64,000 nucleotides of DNA. Origin: Saussurea involucrata. Taxonomy: Eukaryota > Streptophyta > Magnoliopsida > Asterales > Asteraceae. Below, piece after piece: positions 20,863-30,999 of the stretch. Both the position numbers and the translations under genes were made by a program. The stretch is taken from contig CM066322.1 in NCBI GenBank assembly GCA_033807775.1, positions 19,085,001-19,149,000 of the forward strand, written 5' to 3'. Every line of letters starts with the position of its first letter. The first letter of the stretch is position 1. Under the pieces are notes generated by a model, which worked only from the letters and a program-made list of their open reading frames with translations, ran no database searches and was not told where the DNA came from.

Positions 20863-23800
20863 TGTAACACCCTCAAAATTGAAACGAGCAACTAACTGTA
20901 ATTTCAATAAAGTAAATAAAAGATGATAAAATTATTTCCACAAATCATCCTTGAAAATACCTTAAAGTTTAAACATCACAGATTTCACATCTAACAACTT
21001 AAGACGGGTGTTACTTAACCCATTTACAAGTTGCTAATCCCAAATATGTGCGGAAGACATCACTAAGAGAAACCACTTCTCGTGCACTCTACTAGCACTC
21101 ACCTCTTCATAGGTTAGGCTAACGCCTAGTGAGTTCAAGAGTTTACATCATGATCAAATAATTTGTTAGACAAAAGGTTTCAACGTAAATCATGATTTTC
21201 CGAAAAAGGATTTGAGTAAAGTACACCAACACCCATTTTCCAAATGCACGCAAATTCCGTGGCGAAAGCTTCCAATGAAAATCATTTCCCAGCAAAGGAC
21301 TCAAATCCAAAAACTCACTCAAGATGTAAATAATTATTAAAACCTTAATATAACATAAATGCGAGTAAAACTCCAATATTCGAAAACGTCCAACCAAGGA
21401 TGAGGCATAAAACGCCACTCATAATTCATGGGAAGAACCATCCCTACGCGTATAAAACGATGCCGACACATGGATAAACAAAATACCCAAAACAACATCC
21501 TTCGGTGACAGGGGAGACCCGATTCCATCAAATGTGGCGTAAACACAAGTTAAACTACAATTAATAAATACAAGTAAGCTTCTTGGATGTGGAAAACGTG
21601 TGACATCAACCATACTAGGTCTTTAGTCAATCTTAGACATCAACCATACTAGGTCTTTAGTCCATCTTCGGCATCAACCATACTAGGTCTTTAGCCCATC
21701 TTAGACATCAACCATACTAGGTCTTTAGTCCATCTTCGGCATCAACCATACTAGGTCTTTAGCCCATCTTAGACATCAACCATACTAGGTCTTTAGTCCA
21801 AGCCACCAAGTTCAATCCTACTGGATCTTTACCTTGGGAAACCCACCATCCGAAACTGTAACGCCCCAAAATCTGGGCCAAATTTAAACCTCGAGTTACA
21901 ACAGGTTATGACAATAAAACTACAACTTATATAGATAGCAAAGGAATTAACCATCAAGAGTGTATTTACAATACAGGATACTTCGAACAACCTATCAATC
22001 TAATCATGTCACTACAATCAGATTAATTGAGTTATCTAAGCTATCCTTCAAAAATCTCCTTTTTGGTAAATACCACTTCTGCTATTCCAAAAACACTCGT
22101 CCCACAACCCTTTATTTGCCCGAGCCTGAACCTGGTAAGAAAACATTATATGAAACGATTAGGCCAACGCCTAGTGAGAACATTGATTTCAATAATAACA
22201 TTTGCAAAATCAATGTAAACAAGTTATAACAAACCTGGTTACTCCTTTTCTTACCGCACGTATAACTCTATTTCATTATACAATTTTATCCATTCCCATG
22301 ACTATGACTGACAACAATTTTTACCAGCATATCATACCCCAGAGCCACACTACGAATCTTCACAGATTCTAGATTAATGCTCTCCACCAATAAATATATA
22401 GACATGACCCCAAAAGAATAACTAATGCATTCAAATCATGTAAATCTCAAATATAATGCAATTCATGCAATGCAAACCCCAAGCCCACGTCGAGCTTATT
22501 AAAACCGGGCGAATGCCCTCAAGACTCAACCAAGTCAAAAACCGAGCCCTCTGCTCAAAGATCTAACGATCGTTTATCAACATCAACTCATGCAAATAAA
22601 ATGCATCTAACCCACATCATGCAAACACACGCTCCGAGGCATGATAATCTCACAACCCCTTCATTGCCACCTTCTCAATGAAGTCAAATCATATATGCAT
22701 CTATATGTGTGTGTATACGTATATGCAACTCTTTCATAACTCAACAATGCATATAATCCACCAAGATTCATTTGACCCAAAGGTACTAAGAATACAAAAT
22801 CTTCAAACGGTCTTCGCACATAAGACCAAACAATCAAACCGGCACATATCCAAATAAATTGCAATTAAGCATATAACACATCCAAGACTCCACCTCGATC
22901 CACTAAAACCGACAAACACTCGAAAGACTCATTTGAGTATAATTCAAGCCTTTAAAGGCCAAAATAAATGTTTGACTAAATATGTGTTGCTCACACGGTT
23001 ACGTAAACCGAAATATATCGTTATCCAAAATCTTTACCCTTTTTATTTCTCAATTAACCATCGGTCCAAAATAAAAGGTTTACAACTCTCAAAATATTCA
23101 TACGGTCAAGATTGACCAAAATCCCCAACTCACACGTTCACATTTTCAAAATGAATCACATCATAGTTATCGCATAATCACAATAAACACTAAAAGTGTA
23201 TTTTGACCAAATAGCCTTCACTTATGTAATAAGTTAACAAAACCTCTTTCACTCGTGATTTATTCATCAACCACTCAAAATCCCCAAATGTGGGTGTTTT
23301 ACAAGATTTGTAAAGTTCAACACTTTGATTAATCAAAACCCACCAATTTACTCAACAATAGATAATTTTGTATAAAACACATAAATACTTTAAAATAAAC
23401 ATTTTGGCATGTACAACGTTTTCACAAATCAACTCGAACTCACCTTGCTAGATTCAAGCTAAATCTAGATTTTCCCCAAACGTAAGCTTCTTTGAAGAAA
23501 CCCGAATCTTCAAGCTCAAATCTTCCAAAAACCTAGATCCACAAGTTTTCAACCATGAATATTCATATTCAACCACTTTAAATTGTTTCCCAAACATCAA
23601 CCAACAAAATCTCCATCTATACCCAAAACCTCAATTTGGCCTAACTTTTGTCAAAATCATCCAAACCGAAATTGGAGTAACAAAACACTAGGAGATCATC
23701 AATGAAACATTTATAACTCATAATTAAGCTTGTAAATGGAAGAAATGAACTTACCACTTAGGTTTTGATGAAAACCTAGAAAACCTCAAAAATCTTTAGT

Positions 23801-24277
23801 GTTGTGGATGAAACTTGCTCTTGCATCAATAAATGAAACCACAAGCATAAATGATGAGGGAACACTTGATTTATAAGAGAAAAGCCCAAAAAATGAGTTA
23901 GGGTTCATAGGAGAGGGTGGGAGATCGGTTTGGGAGAGAAAGGGGAAAGTTGTGGGGTGAGAAATGGAGAAAAAGGCTGAAAAATCGCATTTGACAGCAA
24001 CCAGGTGCCTGTCAGCGACTATGACCAGCGACTTTGACACTGATCATAGTCGCGGGTCACAGTAGCTCTGCGGTACCGAAACTGTTTTGGCCATAACTTC
24101 TTCGTTATAGCTCCGTTTTCGCTCCGGAAAGAACCGTTGGACTCGTATTCGAATTCCCCATCCAACAAGACCATAAAATCTATGTTTTAAACCAAAATCC
24201 TATTTTTCATATTTTCTTAAAAGATCGGTTTCACACTGATTCAAAATTGTACTTATCCGAAAATTACGGGTGTCACA
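20863..24277 (-). repeat. 5' LTR of the LARD (3415 bp)
   Basis: Runs TGTAACACCC...GGGTGTCACA and is closely similar to 8878-15732 outside insertions and deletions. It carries a foreign LTR fragment (21857-about 22396) that replaces about 14 bp present in the partner LTR. Confidence 0.87.
21857..22396 (-). mobile_element. truncated LTR fragment, family of 16936-18998
   Basis: It starts TGTAACGCCCCAAAATCTGG, as the solo LTR at 16936 does, and follows it to about TCTAGATTAATGCTCTC. It then rejoins LARD sequence at a shared TAAAT. The far end of the fragment and AAGCTTACTCGACT of the LARD are gone, which is the signature of a deletion through microhomology. Confidence 0.75.
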
Positions 24278-24868
24278 TTCGTTTACGTTCGTTTATGCTC
24301 GTTTACGTTCGTTTATGCTTGTTTATATATAAACATGTTTATATAATATGAAATTAATGCGTAAAATCATTAAGTAAATTGATCTTTTAGAATTTATTTT
24401 TCATACCTCCTAAGTTAACCCGGTTTTTCATTTTGTTAAGGTATTTTTTTACAAACGAAATGATGAGTATGGTGGTTGTTTTTTGTTCATTTGGGTTCGT
24501 TCGATTATGTTCATTTAAAGTCGTTCGCTTATGTTCATTTAAAGTCGTTCGTTTACGTTCATTTAAGTTCGTTCGTTTACGTTCATTTATCTCTTAATGA
24601 ACGAACATAAACGAACACGAACAAACAAAAATTCTTAACGAATGAACATGAACACAAAAAATCTCGTTCGTTTACCGTTCATGTTCGTTCGTTTGTTCGG
24701 TTAAGTTAAACGAACGAACATGAACAAGCCTCCGTTCGTGTTCGTTCGGTTCGTTTACAACCCTACCCATTAACATAATGAGTAGATTTTTCGAAGTACA
24801 CTGCTTGAAAAATATAATTTAAAAGTAAGTTTTTGTAATAAGAAAAAATTAAAATACAATAATAAAAA

Positions 24869-26329
24869 CCAAAAGGGTTGTGGCGTATTGGTTAAGGCCC
24901 TGGGGGATGTGGTGGAATATTGATAACGCCACTTTTTGGCGTTATTTTCAGTTCTCAAACCAATGAGATCGGCTTGTGTTCTAGCAAAAAGGCGGAATTT
25001 TATGGTTTATCGAGTGAAATGTGCAGGTAATCTAGAAGGGCGGCAATCATCGAGAAAGAAGCGGAAAAGAGCCTAAAAAGAGTCCAAAACGAAGCCCAAC
25101 GGAAGCCCAAGATCCAAGCCCAAGATCTAAGCCCAAGACCCGTGCCCAAACCATGACCCAGAAACTGACCCACACGCCTCAGGAAACCGCGCGGTTTCCT
25201 GCACGGTTTACAAACCACGGGTGTCCCTGTTTGGTTTGCTATACTTGGTGTTTTCCGACTTTTAGGTCATTATCGCAATACGTACGACGGGAGGCTGCTT
25301 GGGGCAATTTCCAGAGGTTTTTCACATACTTTTGAGCCACGATAGAGGATCGATCGAGGAGGAGTTCACGAAGATAATCGGATTAGAGCCGCGAGATGGG
25401 AGTCCATCATTACATTCATCACGTCCACAATCATTATGTTTGCACACACTAGTTTCTTTCCTTTTCTTGTGTTTTTATCCACCACCAACATGAACTAATC
25501 TTTAGATGTTGGGGGTTGGAATGAATTTGGTTTAAGTGTATGAACATGTGACTTGAGACTTTTATCAGTTTTTCCTAGTTAATGAAGCATGTGATTTGGG
25601 TTTTAATGCTTTTGTGAGTTTGGCCAACTTCCAATTGTTTTGTTTGTTTTCAATTAAGTTCGAGAGAATTATTTGTTAACCAGAACTAGAAATTGCATGC
25701 CTAGGGTGAGAAATTGGATAGAGATATACCAAGTAAGCCTTAGTCCCATTACAATCTTGGGTTTAATGTGTTTTGAGTTCCATAGGTTGAGATCGAGAGA
25801 TAAAACTTATGCTTTCAAAATAAAACCCGTTGTTGCTTGAAAAAGAACAACGGTGATTTTAGAGATTGGGTATTCATTAAAGGGATTAAATGGTAATTGT
25901 TTTGAGTCAAGTGTTTGTATGCGAAAACCTTATGATTTCCAACCCTCAACTGTTTTCTCTATCCGAAGTTTCCTTAAGTTGTTTACTGCCCCGTTCGTGA
26001 TTTATTTTGCTTGCAATTAATTAGTTTAATATAAACCACTCAAATTTGCGACCGTTCAGTTAATAGATCTTATAGTCATTGTGATACTTAGTTCCTAGTT
26101 CCCTGTGTTCGATACTCGTACTTTCAGTACTATTACTTGACTTCGACCCATACACTTGCGGTTAGATTTAGGGGGGTGTAAACCCGCCTATCAAATATCC
26201 CATCTGCCCAAGGTTCTAATCCAGGCGTACACAACAATTGTGGTCACTAAGGTTTAATCAGGGCTGATGTCTTACAGTCATAATTTGCCAAAGGATTAGC
26301 TTAGACATAACTTAAGACAGCCTCCAAAA
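24869..26329 (+). mobile_element. tRNA-derived SINE split by solo LTR, 18-bp TSD
   Basis: AAAATACAATAATAAAAA is repeated exactly at 24851-24868 and 26330-26347. With the inserted LTR and its duplication removed, about 183 bp remain, with an A-box TGGCGTATTGG (24881-24891) and a B-box GGTTCTAATCC (26212-26222) about 42 bp apart. These are the hallmarks of a Pol III-transcribed SINE. Confidence 0.87.
24921..26193 (+). mobile_element. solo LTR, TSD AATAT, family B
   Basis: Runs TGATAACGCC...CCGCCTATCA, 1273 bp, with AATAT at 24916-24920 and 26194-26198. Its sequence resembles the solo LTR at 59841-61108 (start, TTGGGGGTTGG block, and a common end with TTTAGGGGGGTGTAAACCC). Orientation is inferred from that common alignment. 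Bases 24924-24944 fold into a perfect 8-bp hairpin. Confidence 0.9.
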
Positions 26330-26347
26330 AAAATACAATAATAAAAA

Positions 26348-26825
26348 AAATGAAAATAAGTATATATTTCTTATATTTAACCCTAAAATACACGCTCTTT
26401 TTTATGCATTAGTAAAACTCACGGGATGTAGCTAGTGAAAATCTCATTTTCTTTATATTCAAATTCGGACGCTGTTAAAATCCTTGAGAACATGAAGGTT
26501 CACTTGCAATCACTCCAGATAATTCGTGGTCTCCGGAGATTAGTCGGTGCACATTTATTGCTCTAAAAACCCACGCCTAAAGAAACAATAATCAATAAAA
26601 AATAAGAAAATGGTAGAAGGTTCATGTATTGTTGTTCTCAACCAATTCTATGATATCGAACCGTGCATCACCTTAACTTTTCCACTTTTGGTGACAATTT
26701 TTGACCCTTCATTCATTCCAAGGAAGTTGAAAGTTTTCCCTTTCTCCTTTTTGTGCGTGAAGCTTGCACGGGTCAGAAAGTTATAAACTTTTTGTGGGTT
26801 TGGTTATTGTTGATGAAAAATATGC
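26348..26825. other. upstream intergenic region of the KCS gene
   Basis: No frame or repeat pair is recognised. It is presumably distal promoter and spacer for the gene at 27034. Confidence 0.35.
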
Positions 26826-26910
26826 AATAAAAATGTAATAACATCAAATAATTGAAATATTTTATTAAAGATGGTGATAGATTACAATAAATATGTAATA
26901 ACATCAAATA
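26826..26910 (+). repeat. 25-bp direct repeat in the KCS promoter
   Basis: AATAAAAATGTAATAACATC (26826 on) recurs as AATAAATATGTAATAACATC (26886 on), each continuing AAATA. The copies are 60 bp apart and end about 60 bp before the TATA box. Confidence 0.7.
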
Positions 26911-26966
26911 AAATCAAGTTAAGAATTTTCACTTATGACCCAATTTTCGCTGTTTGTCAATTTGCC

Positions 26967-26974
26967 TATATAAA
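26967..26974 (+). promoter_or_regulatory. TATA box of the KCS gene
   Basis: TATATAAA within GCCTATATAAATGG. Plant transcription normally starts 25-35 bp downstream, near 27000, leaving a leader of about 35 nt to the ATG at 27034. The ATG at 26974 overlaps this box and so should not be in the mRNA. Confidence 0.65.
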
Positions 26975-27033
26975 TGGTGGTATTGACTCTAATTATAAAC
27001 ACACACAAATTACACACAGTGATCCTCCTTCAA

Positions 27034-28419
27034 ATGATGCTTGTCATATTGGCATGCCTCTTGGTGCCATATCTCTTACACCTTTTGTATAAATTCATTG
27101 ATCAAAGAAGAAACCAATCATGTTACATCTTGAATTATGAGTGCTTCAAGCCGTCCGATGACCGGAAAGTCTCCACACAATTTGCCGGCGATATGATCAT
27201 GGGATGCAAGAACTTAGGTATCGAAGAGTACAGGTTTCTCTTGCGAGCCATAGTTAGCTCTGGCATCGGAGAAGAAACTTACGGTCCAAGAAACTTCTTC
27301 GATGGTCGTGGGACAAACCCTAGATTAAGCGATGGTCTATTTGAAATGGACGAGTTTTATTCAAAAACCCTAGATAGGTTATTCAGTCGATCTAGGGTTT
27401 CTCCACAAGACATTGACATACTGGTAGTCAATGTTTCGGTGATGGCTTCAGTGCCATCACTAACATCTCGTATCATCAACCATTACAAAATGAGAGAAGA
27501 TATCAAATCTTTTAATCTCTCGGGAATGGGATGCAGTGCGACTCTGATCTCCATTAATCTTGTTCAAAACTTGTTCAAAACTCATCGAAACAAATTCGCG
27601 CTCGTGTTAACCTCAGAGTCAATCGCGCCAAACTGGTACAACGGCAATGAGAAGTCCATGATTCTCACCAATTGTTTGTTCCGATGTGGGGGTTGTTCGG
27701 TGCTCTTAACCAACAAAAAGGCTCTAGAAAAGCAAGCCATGTTTAAGTTAAAGTGTTTGGTTCGAACCCATTTGGGATCAAACGATGAAGCTTACACATG
27801 TTGCCAACAACAAGAAGATGACAAAGGCCATCTAGGGTTTTTCCTAGGGAAAAACCTACCGAAAACCGCCACACGAGCTCTAACCGAAAACCTAAGATCC
27901 ATAGCACCAAAGATATTGCCGTTAACCGCGATCTGTCGTTACATTTTGCTGTCGAATATCCAGAAATTTGGTGCTAAATTTCTGCAAATTAGGGTTAAAG
28001 GGAAGGTGAGGTTGAACTTCAAGTTAGGGGTGGACCATTTTTGCTTGCACCCAGGTGGGAAGGCGGTGATCGAAGGGGTGAAAAGGAGCTTGGTGTTAAC
28101 GGATGAGGATATGGAGCCATCGAGGATGACACTGCACCGATTTGGGAACACGTCAGCAAGCAGTTTGTGGTATGTTTTAGGGTATATGGAAGCAAAGAAG
28201 AGGTTGAAGAAGGGAGATCGGGTTTTGATGATCGGGTTTGGATCCGGGTTCAAGTGTAATAGTTGTATGTGGGAGGTATTAAGGGATTTGGAGGATAAGA
28301 ATGTTTGGGAGGATTGTGTTGACAATTTTCCACCGAAATCACTGAGTAATCCTTATTTGCAGAAATATGGATGGATCAACGAAGAGGATGCCGCTAGTAA
28401 TCCTCAGTTACTCTCTTAG
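27034..28419 (+). CDS. 3-ketoacyl-CoA synthase, KCS12-like (461 aa)
   Basis: Condensing enzyme of the ER fatty-acid elongase. It joins malonyl-CoA to a long acyl-CoA in the first step of very-long-chain fatty acid synthesis for waxes, cutin-associated lipids and sphingolipids. Residues 2-19 form a hydrophobic membrane segment. A FAE1/type-III polyketide synthase-like fold follows, with GIGEETYGPRN (about 77-87). The catalytic triad is intact: Cys167 in SGMGCSAT, His339 in CLHPGGKA and Asn372 in HRFGNTSAS. The end is KYGWINEED plus a short tail. Length and the single exon fit this family, and the closest resemblance I recall is the Arabidopsis KCS12 group, from memory only. The ATG at 27034 is preferred to 26974 because the latter overlaps the TATA box. 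No stop or frameshift; likely functional. Substrate chain length cannot be read from sequence. Confidence 0.93.
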   Translation: MMLVILACLLVPYLLHLLYKFIDQRRNQSCYILNYECFKPSDDRKVSTQFAGDMIMGCKNLGIEEYRFLLRAIVSSGIGEETYGPRNFFDGRGTNPRLSDGLFEMDEFYSKTLDRLFSRSRVSPQDIDILVVNVSVMASVPSLTSRIINHYKMREDIKSFNLSGMGCSATLISINLVQNLFKTHRNKFALVLTSESIAPNWYNGNEKSMILTNCLFRCGGCSVLLTNKKALEKQAMFKLKCLVRTHLGSNDEAYTCCQQQEDDKGHLGFFLGKNLPKTATRALTENLRSIAPKILPLTAICRYILLSNIQKFGAKFLQIRVKGKVRLNFKLGVDHFCLHPGGKAVIEGVKRSLVLTDEDMEPSRMTLHRFGNTSASSLWYVLGYMEAKKRLKKGDRVLMIGFGSGFKCNSCMWEVLRDLEDKNVWEDCVDNFPPKSLSNPYLQKYGWINEEDAASNPQLLS

Positions 28420-28498
28420 TAATTAATTAATTAAAAGATAAATTACGAGTTTAAATATTATTTAAATTTATTAAAAATGTGTAAATAAATATGCCTAA

Positions 28499-28738
28499 AA
28501 AGAAGTTATTAACCTAAATAACCTTTTTAGCTTAAAAAATTCAATTTTTAACCATATAAACTTTTTTTTTTACTAAAATGACCAGAATCCCACAAGTTTT
28601 ACACCGCAAGTAAAAGGTATTTTACGGTGTCAGACCTGCGGAATTCTAGTCATTTTGGTAAAAAAAAAAGATTAAATAGTTAAAAATTGAATTTCCTTGC
28701 ATGAAAAGGTTATTTAAGTTACTAACTCCCTAAAAAGT
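28499..28738. mobile_element. foldback MITE just downstream of KCS
   Basis: Two arms of about 95 bp (28499-28592 and 28645-28738) are near-perfect inverted copies. CTAAATAACCTTTT and ATTCAATTTTTAAC pair with AAAAGGTTATTTAAG and GTTAAAAATTGAAT, then ACTAAAATGACCAGAAT pairs with ATTCTAGTCATTTTGGT. It starts about 80 bp after the KCS stop and may lie in the 3' UTR. Confidence 0.75.
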
Positions 28739-29020
28739 TATACTTTTTGGAATAGGATATTTTTTTAAGGTTGTGTAAAAGCAAGAAATCCTGTCATGAT
28801 CGAATACATATATACATGTATATGTATAGTTTTAAATAAATGTAATTGTTCTTTTCTAATAATAAATGCATTGTGCTTCTGCTCAATAGGATTGTAATTT
28901 TAAAGTTATGTTTTTATTCATTAAATAATTGATGTTGACGATCGATCGATGCAATTACCTTATTTTATTTTTGTATATAGTTTTTTTATTAGAAAGAGGT
29001 TTAGTGGAAAACATGAAAGA

Positions 29021-29220
29021 AAACGGAAAACCGAGGAACACCTTGATAGCCCCTCATAAGCTGAACGGTATGCACTTGTGCATACAAGTAAATTAAGTTG
29101 TTTTTTTATTTTTATGCACATGTGCATTATGCATTTGTGTATGTTACAAATTACTTGTTTGCACAAGTGCATACCGTACAGATGAAGGGCTATCAGGATG
29201 TTCATCAGTTTTCCGTTTTT
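29021..29220. mobile_element. foldback MITE, GATAGCCC family
   Basis: The left arm (AAACGGAAAACCGAGGAACA then TTGATAGCCC and GGTATGCACTTGTGCA) is mirrored by TGCACAAGTGCATACC, GGGCTATCAGGATGTTC and TTTTCCGTTTTT. The arms are about 70 bp around a loop of about 60 bp. A half copy of the same family lies at 39836-39877. Confidence 0.75.
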
Positions 29221-29266
29221 AAAATTTTTCCCCTTGAACCTGGCCCTATATATGGGTAGTTTCATT

Positions 29267-29628
29267 TGCAAACCACCATAATTTTACAAACCGTGCAAAC
29301 CAACGATTTCATTGGATAAGTCAATGAAATTGTTTAATTTGATTAAATTGTTTCATATCATTTTTTTGATGAAATTGTTTCATATACTTGTGTTTTTTCT
29401 GTAAAAAATAGAAAGTTTCATCAGATTGAGAAAATACATGAAACAGTTTCATCAGAATGAGAAAAATGCATGAAACTATATAAAAACACAAATTTATGAA
29501 ACAATTTCATCAAGAAAAAAATTATATGAAACAATTTCATCAAATCAAACATCTTCAGAAACCAATTTCATTAACTTAACCAATGAAATTGACGGTTTGC
29601 ATGGTTTGCAAAATTAAGGTGGTTTGCA
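29267..29628. mobile_element. foldback MITE, TGCAAACCACC family
   Basis: The left terminus TGCAAACCACCATAATTTT and the right terminus (reverse complement TGCAAACCACCTTAATTTTG) are inverted repeats. The interior is packed with ATGAAACAATTTCATCA motifs in both orientations. No frame. Confidence 0.75.
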
Positions 29629-29773
29629 TTTGATCTATCCCATATATATATACTAGTTGTGTACCCGCACAATGCGGCAGGAGCGACGAACATAAACGAT
29701 TTGAAGCTTTGTTGGATTTTGTTTAGTGCTTTTAGCCAAATTCCATAGTTTTTATTTTTATTTTTTTAGGTGC

Positions 29774-30360
29774 CACTACACCAAATGTCGTCTTAGACAA
29801 CATAGGCTAATTGCCTATGTTGCTTAAGATAAGCTTAGGCAATAAAGGCTAATATATGTTGCCTAAGTTTCCTCTTAGGCAACATATCGTTATATGTTGC
29901 CTAAGTGAGACCTTATGCAACATATGAATAATTATATGTTGCCTCAAGTATCTTAAGCAACATCTTCCATTATGTTGCCTTAGTTGTGTAATCTTAGGCA
30001 ACATATTTTCTTGTTTCTATGTTGCCTAAGGTAAAAAATTAAATAAATATATAAGTAGTTGAAAACTTAATAACTCGTGTACGGATGATTTAAGGTTGGC
30101 ACATATGTTTACTTAGGCAACATATAATCTGTTGTATTTGTTGCGTAAGATCTCGCTTAGGCAACATATTTTCTTGTTTCTATGTTGCCTAAGGTAAAAA
30201 ATTAAATAAATATATAGGTAGTTGAAGACTTAATAACTCATGTACGGATGATTTAAGGTTGGCACATATGTTTACTTAGGCAACATATAATCTATTTTAT
30301 TTGTTGCGTAAGATCTCACTTAGGCAACATATTTTCTGTTTCTATGTTGCCTAAGATCAC
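29774..30360. mobile_element. CACTA-type transposon terminus with subterminal repeats
   Basis: The CACTACACCAAAT terminus (29774) is typical of CACTA (En/Spm) elements. The next about 590 bp hold roughly 20 copies of TTAGGCAACATA or its reverse TATGTTGCCTAA, the subterminal transposase-binding type of array. I could not find the opposite end (GGTGTAGTG) in this window, so it is either truncated or very large and rearranged. Confidence 0.7.
29993..30320 (+). repeat. about 164-bp tandem duplication inside the CACTA end
   Basis: The unit from TTAGGCAACATATTTTCTTG through GTACGGATGATTTAAGG and TTGTTGCGTAAGATCTC occurs twice head to tail (from about 29994 and about 30157) with few differences. 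Confidence 0.8.
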
Positions 30361-30539
30361 AGTTATTAATATATATTGATAGTTCCCCCATTTCCAACAT
30401 TTCATCTTCCATTTCCAACATTTTTCTCCATTTCAAAAAAATCGTTTTTCCAAAAAAATCGTTTTTCCAACATTTCATCTTCCATTTCCAACATTAATAT
30501 ATACTTATATTTTCAACACCCTCCCTCAATCTTGGCATT

Positions 30540-30790
30540 AAAAAAGATCTAACATTTTAACTTAAACACATATAGTTATGTTGATTTACACCAAAAATTT
30601 TGTGAAAACAATCAGCTCAGCTGGATTTTCTCAAAAAAATAGAACTTTAACAGTAGTCTTGAACATTCCAGACATTACCTTATTTCTTACTTGATGTATA
30701 TCAATTCCTATATATGCTTAGGACAATCATAAAAAAACAGCAATTTGCATAGCAGATTAATTGTCACAATTCAGACCAACAGAAAGAAAA
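30540..30790 (-). pseudogene. Copia RNase H remnant
   Basis: Minus-strand frames contain LNCDN-stop-SAMQIA, then HIGIDIHQVRNKVMSG, then PAELIVFTKFL. This is the order of the Copia RNase H end (CDN-SA, KHIEID-H-VR, ADIFTK). There are internal stops. It cannot be functional. Confidence 0.7.
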
Positions 30791-30999
30791 TTTTCTAATT
30801 TTAAAACTATTAAAATATCAAGAATCCAAAAAATCTCACATAGGGCAGGTGCCCTTCCCCTATATTCGGACTCAGCTGATCAACGAGAAACTGTTGACTG
30901 TTTCTTGTCTCTTCAAGAAACCATACAGAGAAAGAGATCAATTTTCAAATATCTCAAACCTTAAAAAAACAATTTAAGAAAGAGATCAGTACGAGAACC

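Larger units (their letters stand above)
8878..24277 (-). mobile_element. LARD-type Gypsy-like LTR element, TSD TTCGT
   Basis: It starts TGTAACACCC and ends GGGTGTCACA, flanked by TTCGT at 8873-8877 and 24278-24282. Two related LTRs (8878-15732 and 20863-24277) enclose an internal region with no gag or pol. Orientation is minus: a reverse-complement PBS (GCTCTGATACCA, 20848-20859) adjoins the right LTR, and a polypurine tract (reverse of CCTCCCAACCTTAGGA, about 15735-15750) adjoins the left one. Long LTRs with a non-coding core define a large retrotransposon derivative, dependent on proteins from other elements. Three later insertions lie inside it. Confidence 0.88.
8714..24765. mobile_element. 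hAT-type foldback element split by a 15.4-kb insertion
   Basis: The left terminus TAGGGCTGTAAACGAACCGA and the right terminus (reverse complement TAGGGTTGTAAACGAACCGA) are inverted repeats starting TAGGG, as in hAT elements. An 8-bp duplication CCCATTAA flanks them (8706-8713, 24766-24773). The element's own sequence is only 8714-8877 plus 24283-24765, rich in GTTCGTTTA and GAACATGAAC units in both orientations. It has no transposase. Everything between is a later insertion. A 9-bp repeat (ACCCATTAA) is also possible, which would fit a MULE, but the TAGGG ends favour hAT. Confidence 0.8.

Noticed and set aside
8705..24773. Mutator-like assignment from a 9-bp direct repeat
   Set aside because: The ends TAGGG with an 8-bp duplication fit hAT equally well and explain the shared terminal base; no long MULE-type inverted repeat beyond the GTTCG arms.
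26974..27033. Upstream start of the KCS frame adding 20 residues
   Set aside because: The ATG overlaps the TATA box, and the extra residues are polar and unlike the hydrophobic N-terminus usual in this family.
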